Shown: positions 54,356-62,562 of the stretch, piece by piece
Layout: each line of letters starts with the position of its first letter
How positions within the stretch are numbered: the first letter of the stretch is position 1
Assembly (NCBI GenBank): GCA_041913045.1
Contig: JAYSGB010000019.1
Location: 1-64,000 of the forward strand
Reading direction: 5' to 3'
Origin: CAMLOF01 sp041913045
GTDB taxonomy: Bacteria; Pseudomonadota; Gammaproteobacteria; Burkholderiales; Burkholderiaceae_C
Length of the DNA: 64,000 bases
The notes under the pieces: generated by a model
The model's input: only the letters and a program-made list of their open reading frames with translations
Database searches by the model: none
Told to the model about the DNA's origin: nothing
Made by a program: the position numbers and the translations under genes

Positions 54356-55063
54356 TCAGTTCACGCCGTAACGGTCGCGGTAAGCGCGCACACGGTCTCC
54401 GTGCTGTGCCATATCCCCTCCCGTCTGTTGTTCCAAGTATTGCAGCAAATCTGCCAGCTTGGCAATGGCGCAGACCTGCAGGCCCAGTTGTTCGCGCACG
54501 TACTGCACGGCGCTGTAGGGCACGTCGCGCACCTTGCCGTCGGGCGTGGCCTCCGTGGCCATTTCCTGCCGGTCGAGCGCAATGGCCACGGCGTGGGGCG
54601 TGGCACCTGCTGCCTTGATGAGCGCGATGGACTCGCGCGCCGCCGTGCCCGCGCTCATCACGTCGTCGATGATGAGCACGCGGCCCTTGAGGGGCGCACC
54701 CACCAGGGTACCGCCTTCGCCGTGGTCCTTGGCTTCCTTGCGGTTGTAGGCAAAGGGCAGGTTGCGGCCCAGGCGCGCCAGCTCGATGGCTACCGCAGCC
54801 GCCAGTGGGATGCCTTTGTAGGCGGGGCCGAAGATCATGTCGAATTCGATGCCGCTGGCCAGGATGCGCTTGGCATAGAACTCTGCCAGGCGGCCGAGCT
54901 TGGCGCCATCGTCGAACAGGCCTGCGTTGAAGAAATACGGCGACAGCCTGCCCGCCTTGGTTTTGAACTCGCCAAAGCGCAACACGCCCGATTCCACGGA
55001 AAATTGCACAAATGCCTGTGCCAGCGCGTCCTGTGCGTCTGGCGTGTTCGCTTCAACCACCAT
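54356..55063 (-). CDS. pyrE: Orotate phosphoribosyltransferase
   Basis: The 235-aa product has the PRPP-binding motif VLIIDDVMSAGTAARES (about residues 135-150), and SGVLRFGEFKTKAGRLSPYF and FGPAYKGIPLA, typical of PyrE. It makes orotidine 5'-phosphate in pyrimidine synthesis. AAGGAATT before ATG 55063 supports this start; upstream codons lie inside the exonuclease gene. Its start region overlaps that of the divergent exonuclease gene. Confidence 0.95.
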   Translation of the reverse strand: MVVEANTPDAQDALAQAFVQFSVESGVLRFGEFKTKAGRLSPYFFNAGLFDDGAKLGRLAEFYAKRILASGIEFDMIFGPAYKGIPLAAAVAIELARLGRNLPFAYNRKEAKDHGEGGTLVGAPLKGRVLIIDDVMSAGTAARESIALIKAAGATPHAVAIALDRQEMATEATPDGKVRDVPYSAVQYVREQLGLQVCAIAKLADLLQYLEQQTGGDMAQHGDRVRAYRDRYGVN

Positions 55064-55073
55064 GGGGAATTCC

Positions 55074-55865
55074 TTGTTCAAATTGACCAGCCTCAACCTC
55101 AACGGCATCCGGTCCGCAGCCTCGAAAGGGCTGGAAGAATGGGTCGCGGCGACTGCGCCCGATTGTATTTGCGTGCAGGAGCTCAAGGCCCAGGCGCCTG
55201 ACGTGGCGGGGCGCTTCGAGTCGCTCGCCGGAATGAAGGGGTACTTCCATTACGCGCAGAAGAAAGGCTATTCGGGCGTGGCCGTGTACAGCAAGCACGA
55301 GCCCAGCGACGTGGTCGTTGGCATTGGCAATACCGAGTTCGACGACGAAGGCCGTTACGTGGAACTGCGTTTTGACACCCCCCAGCGCAAGCGGAGCATC
55401 ATCAGTTGCTACTTCCCGAGCGGATCGTCCAGCGAGGAACGCCAGGAGGCCAAGTACCGCTTCCTGGACCTGATCTACCCCTGGCTGTTGGCACTACGCT
55501 CAGAACGCGAGGTCATCCTTTGCGGAGACGTGAACATTGCCCACCACGAGAAGGATCTGAAGAATTGGAAGGGCAACCTGAAGAACAGCGGCTTTTTGCC
55601 CGAGGAGCGCGCCTGGATGACCCGGTTGCTGAACGAGGGCGGGTTGGTGGACGTGTACCGCCGCCTGCACCCTGACGAAACCGAGGCCGCCTACACCTGG
55701 TGGAGCAACCGGGGCCAGGCCTGGGCCAAGAACGTGGGGTGGCGCATTGACTACCACCTGGCCACACCGGCCCTGGCGGAGCAGGCCAAGGCTGCGGCAG
55801 TGTTCAAGGCGCAGCGCTTCAGCGACCACGCCCCGCTGACGGTGGATTACGAGTTCGGTATGTGA
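55074..55865 (+). CDS. Exonuclease III family DNA repair nuclease
   Basis: The 263-aa product has the EEP-fold signatures: FKLTSLNLNGIRSAASKG at the start, catalytic Glu in CVQELKAQ, Asp/Asn in LCGDVNIAHHEKDL, and the terminal SDHAPL. It should act as AP endonuclease and 3' exonuclease in base excision repair. I chose TTG 55074 because GGGGAA precedes it and it gives the family N-terminus MFKLTSLN. An in-frame ATG at 55062 shares bases with the pyrE start codon. Confidence 0.9.
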   Translation: MFKLTSLNLNGIRSAASKGLEEWVAATAPDCICVQELKAQAPDVAGRFESLAGMKGYFHYAQKKGYSGVAVYSKHEPSDVVVGIGNTEFDDEGRYVELRFDTPQRKRSIISCYFPSGSSSEERQEAKYRFLDLIYPWLLALRSEREVILCGDVNIAHHEKDLKNWKGNLKNSGFLPEERAWMTRLLNEGGLVDVYRRLHPDETEAAYTWWSNRGQAWAKNVGWRIDYHLATPALAEQAKAAAVFKAQRFSDHAPLTVDYEFGM

Positions 55866-56788
55866 ACCGAGGTGCGGCGGCTCCACAGCTGCGCCAGCCA
55901 GCCGTGGCCGCTGACCAAAACGACCCCCGCCAGCACCATGGCCGCGCCCGCCATGAAGCTGGGCTCCACGGGCTCACCCAGCAGCCACGCGCCCAACAGA
56001 ACGCCGAACAGCGGCGTCAGGAAGGAAAAGACGCCCAGCCGTGAAGCCAGGTAGTGGCGCAGCAGCCAGAACCACGCCAGAAAGCTCACGAACGACACGA
56101 TCACCGCCTGGAAGGCCAGACTGCCCAATACCAATGGCGTAGGGTTGAAGGTGGTTTGCCCCATGAGCCAGGCGGCGGGCAAGAGGAAGGCAAAGGCGCA
56201 GGCCAGCTGGTAGAGCAGGGCCTGCGTGGCGGGCAGCATGGCCACGCGGGTGGTGCGGATGATCACCGTGGTGGCGCCCCAGGCCATGCCGCCGAGCAGG
56301 CTCAGCAGGTCGCCCCACAGCATGCGTTGCCAATCTGCACCCGAGCCAGACTGGCGCAGCAGAAACGCGGTGGCAATGCCCGAAAACGCCAGCAGAATGC
56401 CCAGCCACTGCAGTGGCGCCAGCCGTTCCGAAGGAAGCTTCCAGTGCAGGCCCAGTGCTGCAAAGATGGGCGCGGTGTAGAGAAACACCACCACGTGCGC
56501 CGCCGACGTGAAGCGCAATCCTTCGCCCACCAGCAGGTATTCAAACGCGAACAACGCACCCACCACCAGGCCGGGCTTCCAGACGCATGCCACTTGCAGG
56601 CGCTCGCCCCGCCACCACATCAGCAGGCCCACCAGCGCGGCGGCCACACCAGAGCGCAGCGCAATTTGCAGCACGGGGGAAAAGTCCAGCGCCGTGGCCT
56701 TGAGGGCAATCTGCTGCATGCTCCAGGTCAGGCAGAGCACGATCATCAGGCCGATGGCGCGGCCATCCAGGGGGTGTCGAGTGTCCAA
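55847..56788 (-). CDS. EamA-family (DMT) exporter
   Basis: The product is about 313 aa with ten hydrophobic helices in two EamA repeats (first LMIVLCLTWSMQQIALKATA, second WGDLLSLLGGMAWGATTVII). The family exports amino acids or metabolites; substrate unknown. The start is probably TTG 56788, since the long upstream extension lacks family character; the true start is uncertain. It overlaps the exonuclease gene end by 19 bases and diverges from an AraC regulator, a likely control pair. Confidence 0.85.
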   Translation of the reverse strand: MDTRHPLDGRAIGLMIVLCLTWSMQQIALKATALDFSPVLQIALRSGVAAALVGLLMWWRGERLQVACVWKPGLVVGALFAFEYLLVGEGLRFTSAAHVVVFLYTAPIFAALGLHWKLPSERLAPLQWLGILLAFSGIATAFLLRQSGSGADWQRMLWGDLLSLLGGMAWGATTVIIRTTRVAMLPATQALLYQLACAFAFLLPAAWLMGQTTFNPTPLVLGSLAFQAVIVSFVSFLAWFWLLRHYLASRLGVFSFLTPLFGVLLGAWLLGEPVEPSFMAGAAMVLAGVVLVSGHGWLAQLWSRRTSVHIPNS

Positions 56789-56885
56789 GTTTGTTAGCTG
56801 AGGGTGGTCGGGAGAGGTATTGTGTGGTTGGCCGAAGTGCAATACATAATGAAAAACAGACAAGTCATCGTGCCCAACCGCCAAA

Positions 56886-57698
56886 ATGCGCCGCTCCCCC
56901 TCTCAAGCCCGCCACCTGCACGTTTCACCCTTCACCGATACGTTGCCGGGGCCCATGTACTTCCGCGTGGCACAGGTGCCCGCTGACGGCACTTACCCCA
57001 GGCACCGGCACCGCTGGGGTGAATTCGTCTATGCCTTCAGCGGTGTGATGGAGGTGGAGGTGAAGGGGCGTTATTACCTGATACCGCCCCAGTACGGTTT
57101 GTGGCTGCCGCCCGATGTGGAGCACAGGGGCCTGAACCGGCAGGAGGCTTGCCACTGCTCGCTCTACGTGGTGCCGGAGCTTGTGCAAAAGCTGCCGCAG
57201 GAGGTTTGTGCGTTGACCGTGGACCCGCTGCTTCGGGCCTTGCTGGACGAGTTGCGCGTGCGCCCGCCCCATTCGCCGCAGACGCCAGAGCAACAGAGGC
57301 TATTGCAGGTGGTGCTGGACCGGCTGGCCGTGGCCGAATCCACAGGCAGTTACCTGCCGATGTCTGCCGACCCCACGCTGCTGCCGGTGTTGCAGGCGCT
57401 GGAAGCGGCCCCCGGTGACGAGCGTTCGGTGGCAGATTGGGCCGCGTACGTGCACACCACCGAACGTACCTTGCTGCGGCGCTGCCAGGGCGAACTGGGC
57501 ATGACACTGGCCGAATGGCGGCAGCGGTTGCGTGTGGTCAAGGCCATGCCCTTGCTGCAGGCGGGCGGGACGGTGGAGAACATTGCGCAGGACCTGGGTT
57601 ATGCGTCGGCCTCGGCCTTTATTGCGATGTTCCGCAAGCGCATGGGGGTGACGCCGGACGAGTACCGGCGTGGCGCTCAACCCCTGCGCCAGGCGTGA
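56886..57698 (+). CDS. AraC-family transcriptional regulator
   Basis: The 270-aa product has an N-terminal cupin (RHRHRWGEFVYAFSGVMEVE, LIPPQYGLWLPPDVEH; residues 35-100) and a C-terminal double helix-turn-helix (RSVADWAAYVHTTERTLLRR; AQDLGYASASAFIAMFRKRM). The form resembles NimR-type regulators of efflux genes. Divergent placement from the EamA exporter suggests it controls that gene in response to a small molecule. Its end overlaps the oppositely oriented oxidoreductase by 22 bases. Confidence 0.92.
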   Translation: MRRSPSQARHLHVSPFTDTLPGPMYFRVAQVPADGTYPRHRHRWGEFVYAFSGVMEVEVKGRYYLIPPQYGLWLPPDVEHRGLNRQEACHCSLYVVPELVQKLPQEVCALTVDPLLRALLDELRVRPPHSPQTPEQQRLLQVVLDRLAVAESTGSYLPMSADPTLLPVLQALEAAPGDERSVADWAAYVHTTERTLLRRCQGELGMTLAEWRQRLRVVKAMPLLQAGGTVENIAQDLGYASASAFIAMFRKRMGVTPDEYRRGAQPLRQA

Positions 57699-59842
57699 TA
57701 ACGCTGCAACCAGCGCAACAGCGCTTGTGGCGCGTGCGCGCGTTTCCATTCGCCCGCCGCGTATTTGTTGGCCTCTGCCAAGGTGGGGTAGCTGTGGATG
57801 GTGCCGAGGATGCGGTTGAGGCCCAGGCCATGCTTCATGGCCAGCACGTATTCGGCCAGCAGATCGCCCGCGTGCTCCCCAACGATGGTCACGCCCAGGA
57901 TGCGGTCCTTGCCAGGTTCGGTGAGCACCTTGACGAAGCCATGTGCTGCGCTGTCGGCAATCGCGCGGTCCAAATCATCCAGCCCGTAGCGTGTGACCTC
58001 GAACGGCACACCTTGGCGCTTCGCATCGGCCTCGTTCAGGCCCACGCTGGCTACTTCGGGGTCGGTGAAGGTAACGCGCGGAATCACCGTGCCGTCAACC
58101 TTGAAGCGCTTGAATTGCCCGAACAGGGCGTTGACTGCCGCGTACCACGCCTGGTGCGCAGCGGTGTGGGTGAATTGCCAGGGGCCCGCCACGTCGCCAG
58201 CGGCGTAGATGTTGGGGTAGAGCGTTTCCAGGTATTCGTTGGTGACGACGGTGCGCTGGGTAGGTATGCCCAACTCTTCCAGACCGTAGCCGCTCAGACG
58301 GGCTTCGCGGCCCACGGCGCACAGCAGCGTGTCGAATGCATGGCGGTGCTCCGCACCCATGTGTTCGGTGACCAGCCACTGGCCACCTTGCTCATCGCGC
58401 TCTGCCCGCAGGGCACGGTGGCCGTAGCAGACGTGCACGCCGTCTGACGTCAGCGCTTGTGCCACGAAGGTGCTGGCGTCTTCGTCTTCACGGGCCAGCA
58501 GGCGCGGCGCCATCTCCACCAGCGTCACGCGGGAGCCCAGCCGTGCCATGGCTTGCGCCAGTTCGCACCCGATGGGGCCGCCGCCCAGCACCAGCAGGCG
58601 TGCCGGTGGAGTGTCCAACTCGGCCCAGGTGTCCCACATGGTGTCGCTGGTGACGACGTTCACCTGGTCCAGCCCTGGCAGCGCAGGCACGATGGGCCTT
58701 GCGCCCGCCGCGATGACCGTGCTGCGCGTGGTGAGGCGCTGCGTGCCGCCTGTGTTCAGTTGGACCTCCACCGTCCACGGGTCCAGCAGTCGTGCGTGGC
58801 CATGAAGCACTTCCACGCCCAGGTCGGTGTAGCGTTCGGCGCTGTCGTGCGGCTCGATACGGCGGATCACGCTGCGCACGCGGTCCATGACCTCGCGGAA
58901 GGACAAGTTGGGTTCCATGTCGCGCAGGCCATAGCGGCTGGCGTGGCGCATCTGGTGGGCCAGCTTGGCGCTGCGCAGCAGGGCTTTGCTGGGCACGCAG
59001 CCGGTGTACAGGCAGTCACCGCCCAGCCGGTGGGCTTCCACCAGTGTCACCTTGGCCTTCACGGCAGCGGCGATGTAGGCCGTGACCAACCCGGCCGCGC
59101 CCCCGCCGATGACGACGAGGTTGCGGTCAAAACTGTGCGGGCGATGCCAGCGTGCATAGACGTGGCGGCGCTGCAGTGCGCGCAGGCCCAGCCGAGCGAA
59201 CCAGGGGGAGACGCCAAGCAGCGTGAAGGAGAGCAAAAAACCGGGGGAGGCGATATCGCCCAAGCTGTTGATGTTGGCCAACTGCGTGCCTGCGTTGACG
59301 TACACCGCCGTGCCCGCCAGCATGCCCAGCTGGCTTACACCGTAGAAGGTGAGCGTGCGCATGGGCGTCAGGCCCATGAGCAGGTTGATGAGGAAGAAGG
59401 GAAACACCGGCACCAGCCGCAGCGCGAACAGGTAGAAGGCGCCGTCTCGCTCAATGCCTTCGTTGACCGCGCGCAGCCGGATGGCGAAGCGCGCCTGCAC
59501 ACAGTCGCGCAGAAGGTAACGCGCCACCCAGAAGGCCAGCGTTGCACCGATGGTGGACGCGAAAGACACGAGCAACAGCCCCTGCCACAGACCGAAGAGC
59601 GCGCCGCCGGCCAACGTGAGTACCGCCGCACCAGGCAGGGAAAGGGCGGTGACCAGCACGTAGAACAGCAGGTAGGCGGCCGCCGTGCCCCAGGGGGCCT
59701 GTTGGCGCCAGGCAGCAAAACGGTCCAGCCCGGCGCGCAGCCCCTCCAGGGACAGGTACTGTTGCAGGTCGAAGGCCAGGAACGCCGAGGCAAGCAGCAG
59801 CACCAGGGCCAGCAGGGCCAGTCGTCGGGCGTGAAGTTTCAT
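57677..59842 (-). CDS. Fusion of DedA/TVP38-type membrane domain and FAD-dependent disulfide oxidoreductase
   Basis: The 721-aa product has an N-terminal VTT/DedA membrane domain (about 1-235) with GGALFGLWQGLLLVSFASTI and FFLINLLMGLTPMRTLTFYG. A class I pyridine nucleotide-disulfide oxidoreductase follows, with FAD motif NLVVIGGGAAGLVTAYIAAA, redox pair GGDCLYTGCVPSKALL, NAD motif LVLGGGPIGCELAQAMARLG and a dimerisation domain ending TIHSYPTLAE. It resembles mercuric reductase relatives but has no metal-binding N-terminus. Substrate unknown; a membrane-tethered thiol reductase is plausible. Start ATG 59842. Confidence 0.88.
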   Translation of the reverse strand: MKLHARRLALLALVLLLASAFLAFDLQQYLSLEGLRAGLDRFAAWRQQAPWGTAAAYLLFYVLVTALSLPGAAVLTLAGGALFGLWQGLLLVSFASTIGATLAFWVARYLLRDCVQARFAIRLRAVNEGIERDGAFYLFALRLVPVFPFFLINLLMGLTPMRTLTFYGVSQLGMLAGTAVYVNAGTQLANINSLGDIASPGFLLSFTLLGVSPWFARLGLRALQRRHVYARWHRPHSFDRNLVVIGGGAAGLVTAYIAAAVKAKVTLVEAHRLGGDCLYTGCVPSKALLRSAKLAHQMRHASRYGLRDMEPNLSFREVMDRVRSVIRRIEPHDSAERYTDLGVEVLHGHARLLDPWTVEVQLNTGGTQRLTTRSTVIAAGARPIVPALPGLDQVNVVTSDTMWDTWAELDTPPARLLVLGGGPIGCELAQAMARLGSRVTLVEMAPRLLAREDEDASTFVAQALTSDGVHVCYGHRALRAERDEQGGQWLVTEHMGAEHRHAFDTLLCAVGREARLSGYGLEELGIPTQRTVVTNEYLETLYPNIYAAGDVAGPWQFTHTAAHQAWYAAVNALFGQFKRFKVDGTVIPRVTFTDPEVASVGLNEADAKRQGVPFEVTRYGLDDLDRAIADSAAHGFVKVLTEPGKDRILGVTIVGEHAGDLLAEYVLAMKHGLGLNRILGTIHSYPTLAEANKYAAGEWKRAHAPQALLRWLQRYHAWRRG

Positions 59843-59957
59843 CGTTGTTGCAGCGGCGCAAGGGCGGGCAGGCAGCTTAGCACTCTGGTGGCCGAGTGTC
59901 CTGCCCGGGGTATTTGCGCGCACGGGGTGGTGCCGGGCACAATGCAGGCGTAACCAT

Positions 59958-61898
59958 TTGACCAACACACCCGCCGTGACCGATACCGCCACCGCACCGC
60001 CCGCCAGCCATTACCCGCAGCCGCGCACACCCGATCAGTTGTGGGCGCTGCTGCAAAACCCCCAATCCACAGCCCATGGCGCGCGGCACTTGGGCGAGGC
60101 GCTGGTCAAGAGCGGCGTCATTTCCAACGAGCAACTCAAGGCAGCGCTGCTGGCGCAGTTCGAGGAACGCAAGATCGGCATCTACCGCCAGCTGGGCCAG
60201 CAGATGGTGGACAAGGGCATGCTCACCGAGCCGCAGTTGCGCCACGTGATTGCCGGATGGCTGGGCAACCGCGTGCTGGACCCCGGGCAGTTCGTATTCG
60301 ACCCCGAAGCGGTGGCCATGGTGCCCCACCATGTGGCGGAACGCGAGGCGGTGCTGCCGCTTATGCAGCACGAAGACCTGCTGGTGGTGCTGATGGCCGA
60401 CCCGCTGGACAAACGCCTGCTGGACGAGCTTCGCTTCATGACGCAGCGGCGCATTGTGCCCGTGCTGGCTGCGCCGGGCACGCTGGCACCCGCCATAGCC
60501 CGAGCTTACGAGCGCCAGCCGCCTGCCGAGGTGGCCGCCAAGCGAAAGGCCGACAACCACGCCGCTGCGCGTGAGTTGGCGTTGGATTTGCAGACCGCCA
60601 GCGACGTGAGCAACGAGCCCGAAGCCGATGTGGTCAGCGAGTCCGACAACACGCTGGTGCGGCTCATCAACTCATTGATCGAAGAGGCCATCGCACAGAA
60701 GGCGTCTGACATCCACATCGAGACCGAACCCCCGCCCAAGAAGGTAAAGGTGCGCTTCCGGCTCGACGGTGAACTGGTGCGCTACCTGGAGGTGGAGTCG
60801 CGCTTTCGTTACGCGCTGGTGGCGCGCATCAAGATCATGGCGGGCATGGACATTTCCGAGCACCGCAAGCCGCAGGACGGCAAGATCGACTTCGCGCGTT
60901 TTGGCGGCACCAAGACGGAGTTGCGCGTGGTCACCGTGCCCACCACCAGCGGCCTGGAAGACGTGGTGCTGCGCCTGCTGGCGGGCTCCAAGCCCATGCC
61001 AATGGACAGCATAGGCCTGAGCCCCTCCAACCTGACCGACCTGCGCCGCATGGCGCTCAAGCCCTATGGGCTCATCCTGGTGTGCGGCCCCACCGGCAGC
61101 GGCAAGACCACCACGCTGCATTCGCTCATTTCCGACATCAACACCGACAGCCGCAAGATCTGGACGGCCGAAGACCCCATCGAAATCACCCAGGAAGGTT
61201 TGCGCCAGGTGCAGATGAACCCGCGCATCGGCTGGACCTTCGCAGCAGCCATGCGCACCTTCCTGCGCGCGGACCCCGACGTGATCATGATCGGCGAAAT
61301 GCGCGACGAGGAAACCGCGCGCATTGCCGTGGAGGCCTCGCTCACCGGGCACCTGGTGCTGTCCACCTTGCACACCAACAGCGCACCCGAGAGCATCACG
61401 CGGCTGCTGGAGATCGGCATCGACCCGTTCAACTTTTCGGACTCGCTGCTGGCGATTTTGGCCCAGCGCCTGGTGCGCCGCCTGTGCAAGAAATGCGTGC
61501 AGTCGCGCCCCGCCACCGACGACGAACTGCAGGCGCTAGCCACGCAGTACCTGGACGGCGTGCAGCATTACGACGAACGCGACATTGCCGCGCAGATCGA
61601 TCGCTGGAAAGATGCCTTCGGCGTGCAAGACGAACGCGGTGGCCGCTACCTGCGCACCTTCATCAAGAAGGGATGCGAAGCGTGCGAGGGCCGGGGCCTG
61701 AAGGGCCGCCTGGGCATCTACGAGCTGATGCTCAACGACGACGAGATCCGCCACCACGTCCGCCATCGGTCTTCGGCCGGTGAGATCCGCCTGTCTGCCC
61801 TGAAGGCGGGTATGAAGACCTTGCGGCAAGACGGCATCGACAAGGTGGTGGCGGGTTTGACCGACCTGTCGGAAGTGATCGCGGCCACCAACCTGTGA
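59958..61898 (+). CDS. PilB/GspE-type ATPase, short form
   Basis: The 646-aa product has an MshEN-like N-terminus (residues 30-150, LGEALVKSGVISNEQLKAAL), then an ATPase core with Walker A GPTGSGKTTTLHSLI near 377, DPDVIMIGEMRDEETA, HLVLSTLHTNSAPE and zinc cysteines CKKC and CEAC. It should power type IV pilus or type II secretion-like assembly; no partner genes are adjacent. The core is close to that of the 828-aa paralogue in this window. The start is uncertain between TTG 59958 and GTG 59976. Confidence 0.9.
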   Translation: MTNTPAVTDTATAPPASHYPQPRTPDQLWALLQNPQSTAHGARHLGEALVKSGVISNEQLKAALLAQFEERKIGIYRQLGQQMVDKGMLTEPQLRHVIAGWLGNRVLDPGQFVFDPEAVAMVPHHVAEREAVLPLMQHEDLLVVLMADPLDKRLLDELRFMTQRRIVPVLAAPGTLAPAIARAYERQPPAEVAAKRKADNHAAARELALDLQTASDVSNEPEADVVSESDNTLVRLINSLIEEAIAQKASDIHIETEPPPKKVKVRFRLDGELVRYLEVESRFRYALVARIKIMAGMDISEHRKPQDGKIDFARFGGTKTELRVVTVPTTSGLEDVVLRLLAGSKPMPMDSIGLSPSNLTDLRRMALKPYGLILVCGPTGSGKTTTLHSLISDINTDSRKIWTAEDPIEITQEGLRQVQMNPRIGWTFAAAMRTFLRADPDVIMIGEMRDEETARIAVEASLTGHLVLSTLHTNSAPESITRLLEIGIDPFNFSDSLLAILAQRLVRRLCKKCVQSRPATDDELQALATQYLDGVQHYDERDIAAQIDRWKDAFGVQDERGGRYLRTFIKKGCEACEGRGLKGRLGIYELMLNDDEIRHHVRHRSSAGEIRLSALKAGMKTLRQDGIDKVVAGLTDLSEVIAATNL

Positions 61899-61923
61899 TA
61901 CCCGGCCTCCTACAATCGCGGCC

Positions 61924-62562
61924 ATGTTCCGTTACCAGACCATCCCCGTCACGCCCTTCCAGCAGAACTGCTCCCTCGTCTGGTGCGACGAGACCATGGA
62001 GGCCGCCGTCATCGACCCCGGCGGCGACCTGGACCACGTGCTGGCCGAGGCGCAGCGCCTGGGGCTCAAGCTCGGGCAGATCTGGCTGACGCACGCGCAC
62101 ATCGACCACGCGGGCGGCACTGCCGAGCTGGCCCGGCGTCTGGAACTGCCCATCATCGGCCCGCACCCCGGCGACCAGTTCTGGATCGACGGCCTGCCGC
62201 ACCAAAGCGTCATGTTCGGCTTTCCACCCGCGGGGCACTTCACGCCCACGCGCTGGCTGCACGACGGCGATACTGTGCAAGTAGGCCACTGCACCCTGAA
62301 CGTGCGGCATTGCCCCGGGCACACGCCGGGCCACGTGGTCTTCCATTCGCCCGAGGCCCAGCGCGCCTTCGTGGGCGACGTGCTTTTTGCAGGCAGCATC
62401 GGCCGAACCGACTTCCCGCAGGGCAACCACGAGCAGTTGATCGACAGCATTACCCAGCGCCTGTGGCCCATGGGCGACGAAACGGTGTTCATCCCTGGCC
62501 ACGGCCCGGAAAGCACCTTCGGGCGCGAGCGGCGCAGCAACCCCTACGTGCGCGGTACCTGA
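61924..62562 (+). CDS. MBL-fold hydrolase (glyoxalase II-like)
   Basis: This 212-aa metallo-beta-lactamase-fold protein has zinc motif THAHIDHAGG (about residues 56-65), then HCPGHTPGHVVF, GDVLFAGSIGRTDFP and PGHGPEST. The family includes thiolesterases such as hydroxyacylglutathione hydrolase; it lacks the C-terminal HAGH domain, so its thiolester substrate is uncertain. It lies 25 bases after the ATPase and overlaps the oppositely oriented GGDEF gene by 19 bases. Confidence 0.92.
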   Translation: MFRYQTIPVTPFQQNCSLVWCDETMEAAVIDPGGDLDHVLAEAQRLGLKLGQIWLTHAHIDHAGGTAELARRLELPIIGPHPGDQFWIDGLPHQSVMFGFPPAGHFTPTRWLHDGDTVQVGHCTLNVRHCPGHTPGHVVFHSPEAQRAFVGDVLFAGSIGRTDFPQGNHEQLIDSITQRLWPMGDETVFIPGHGPESTFGRERRSNPYVRGT

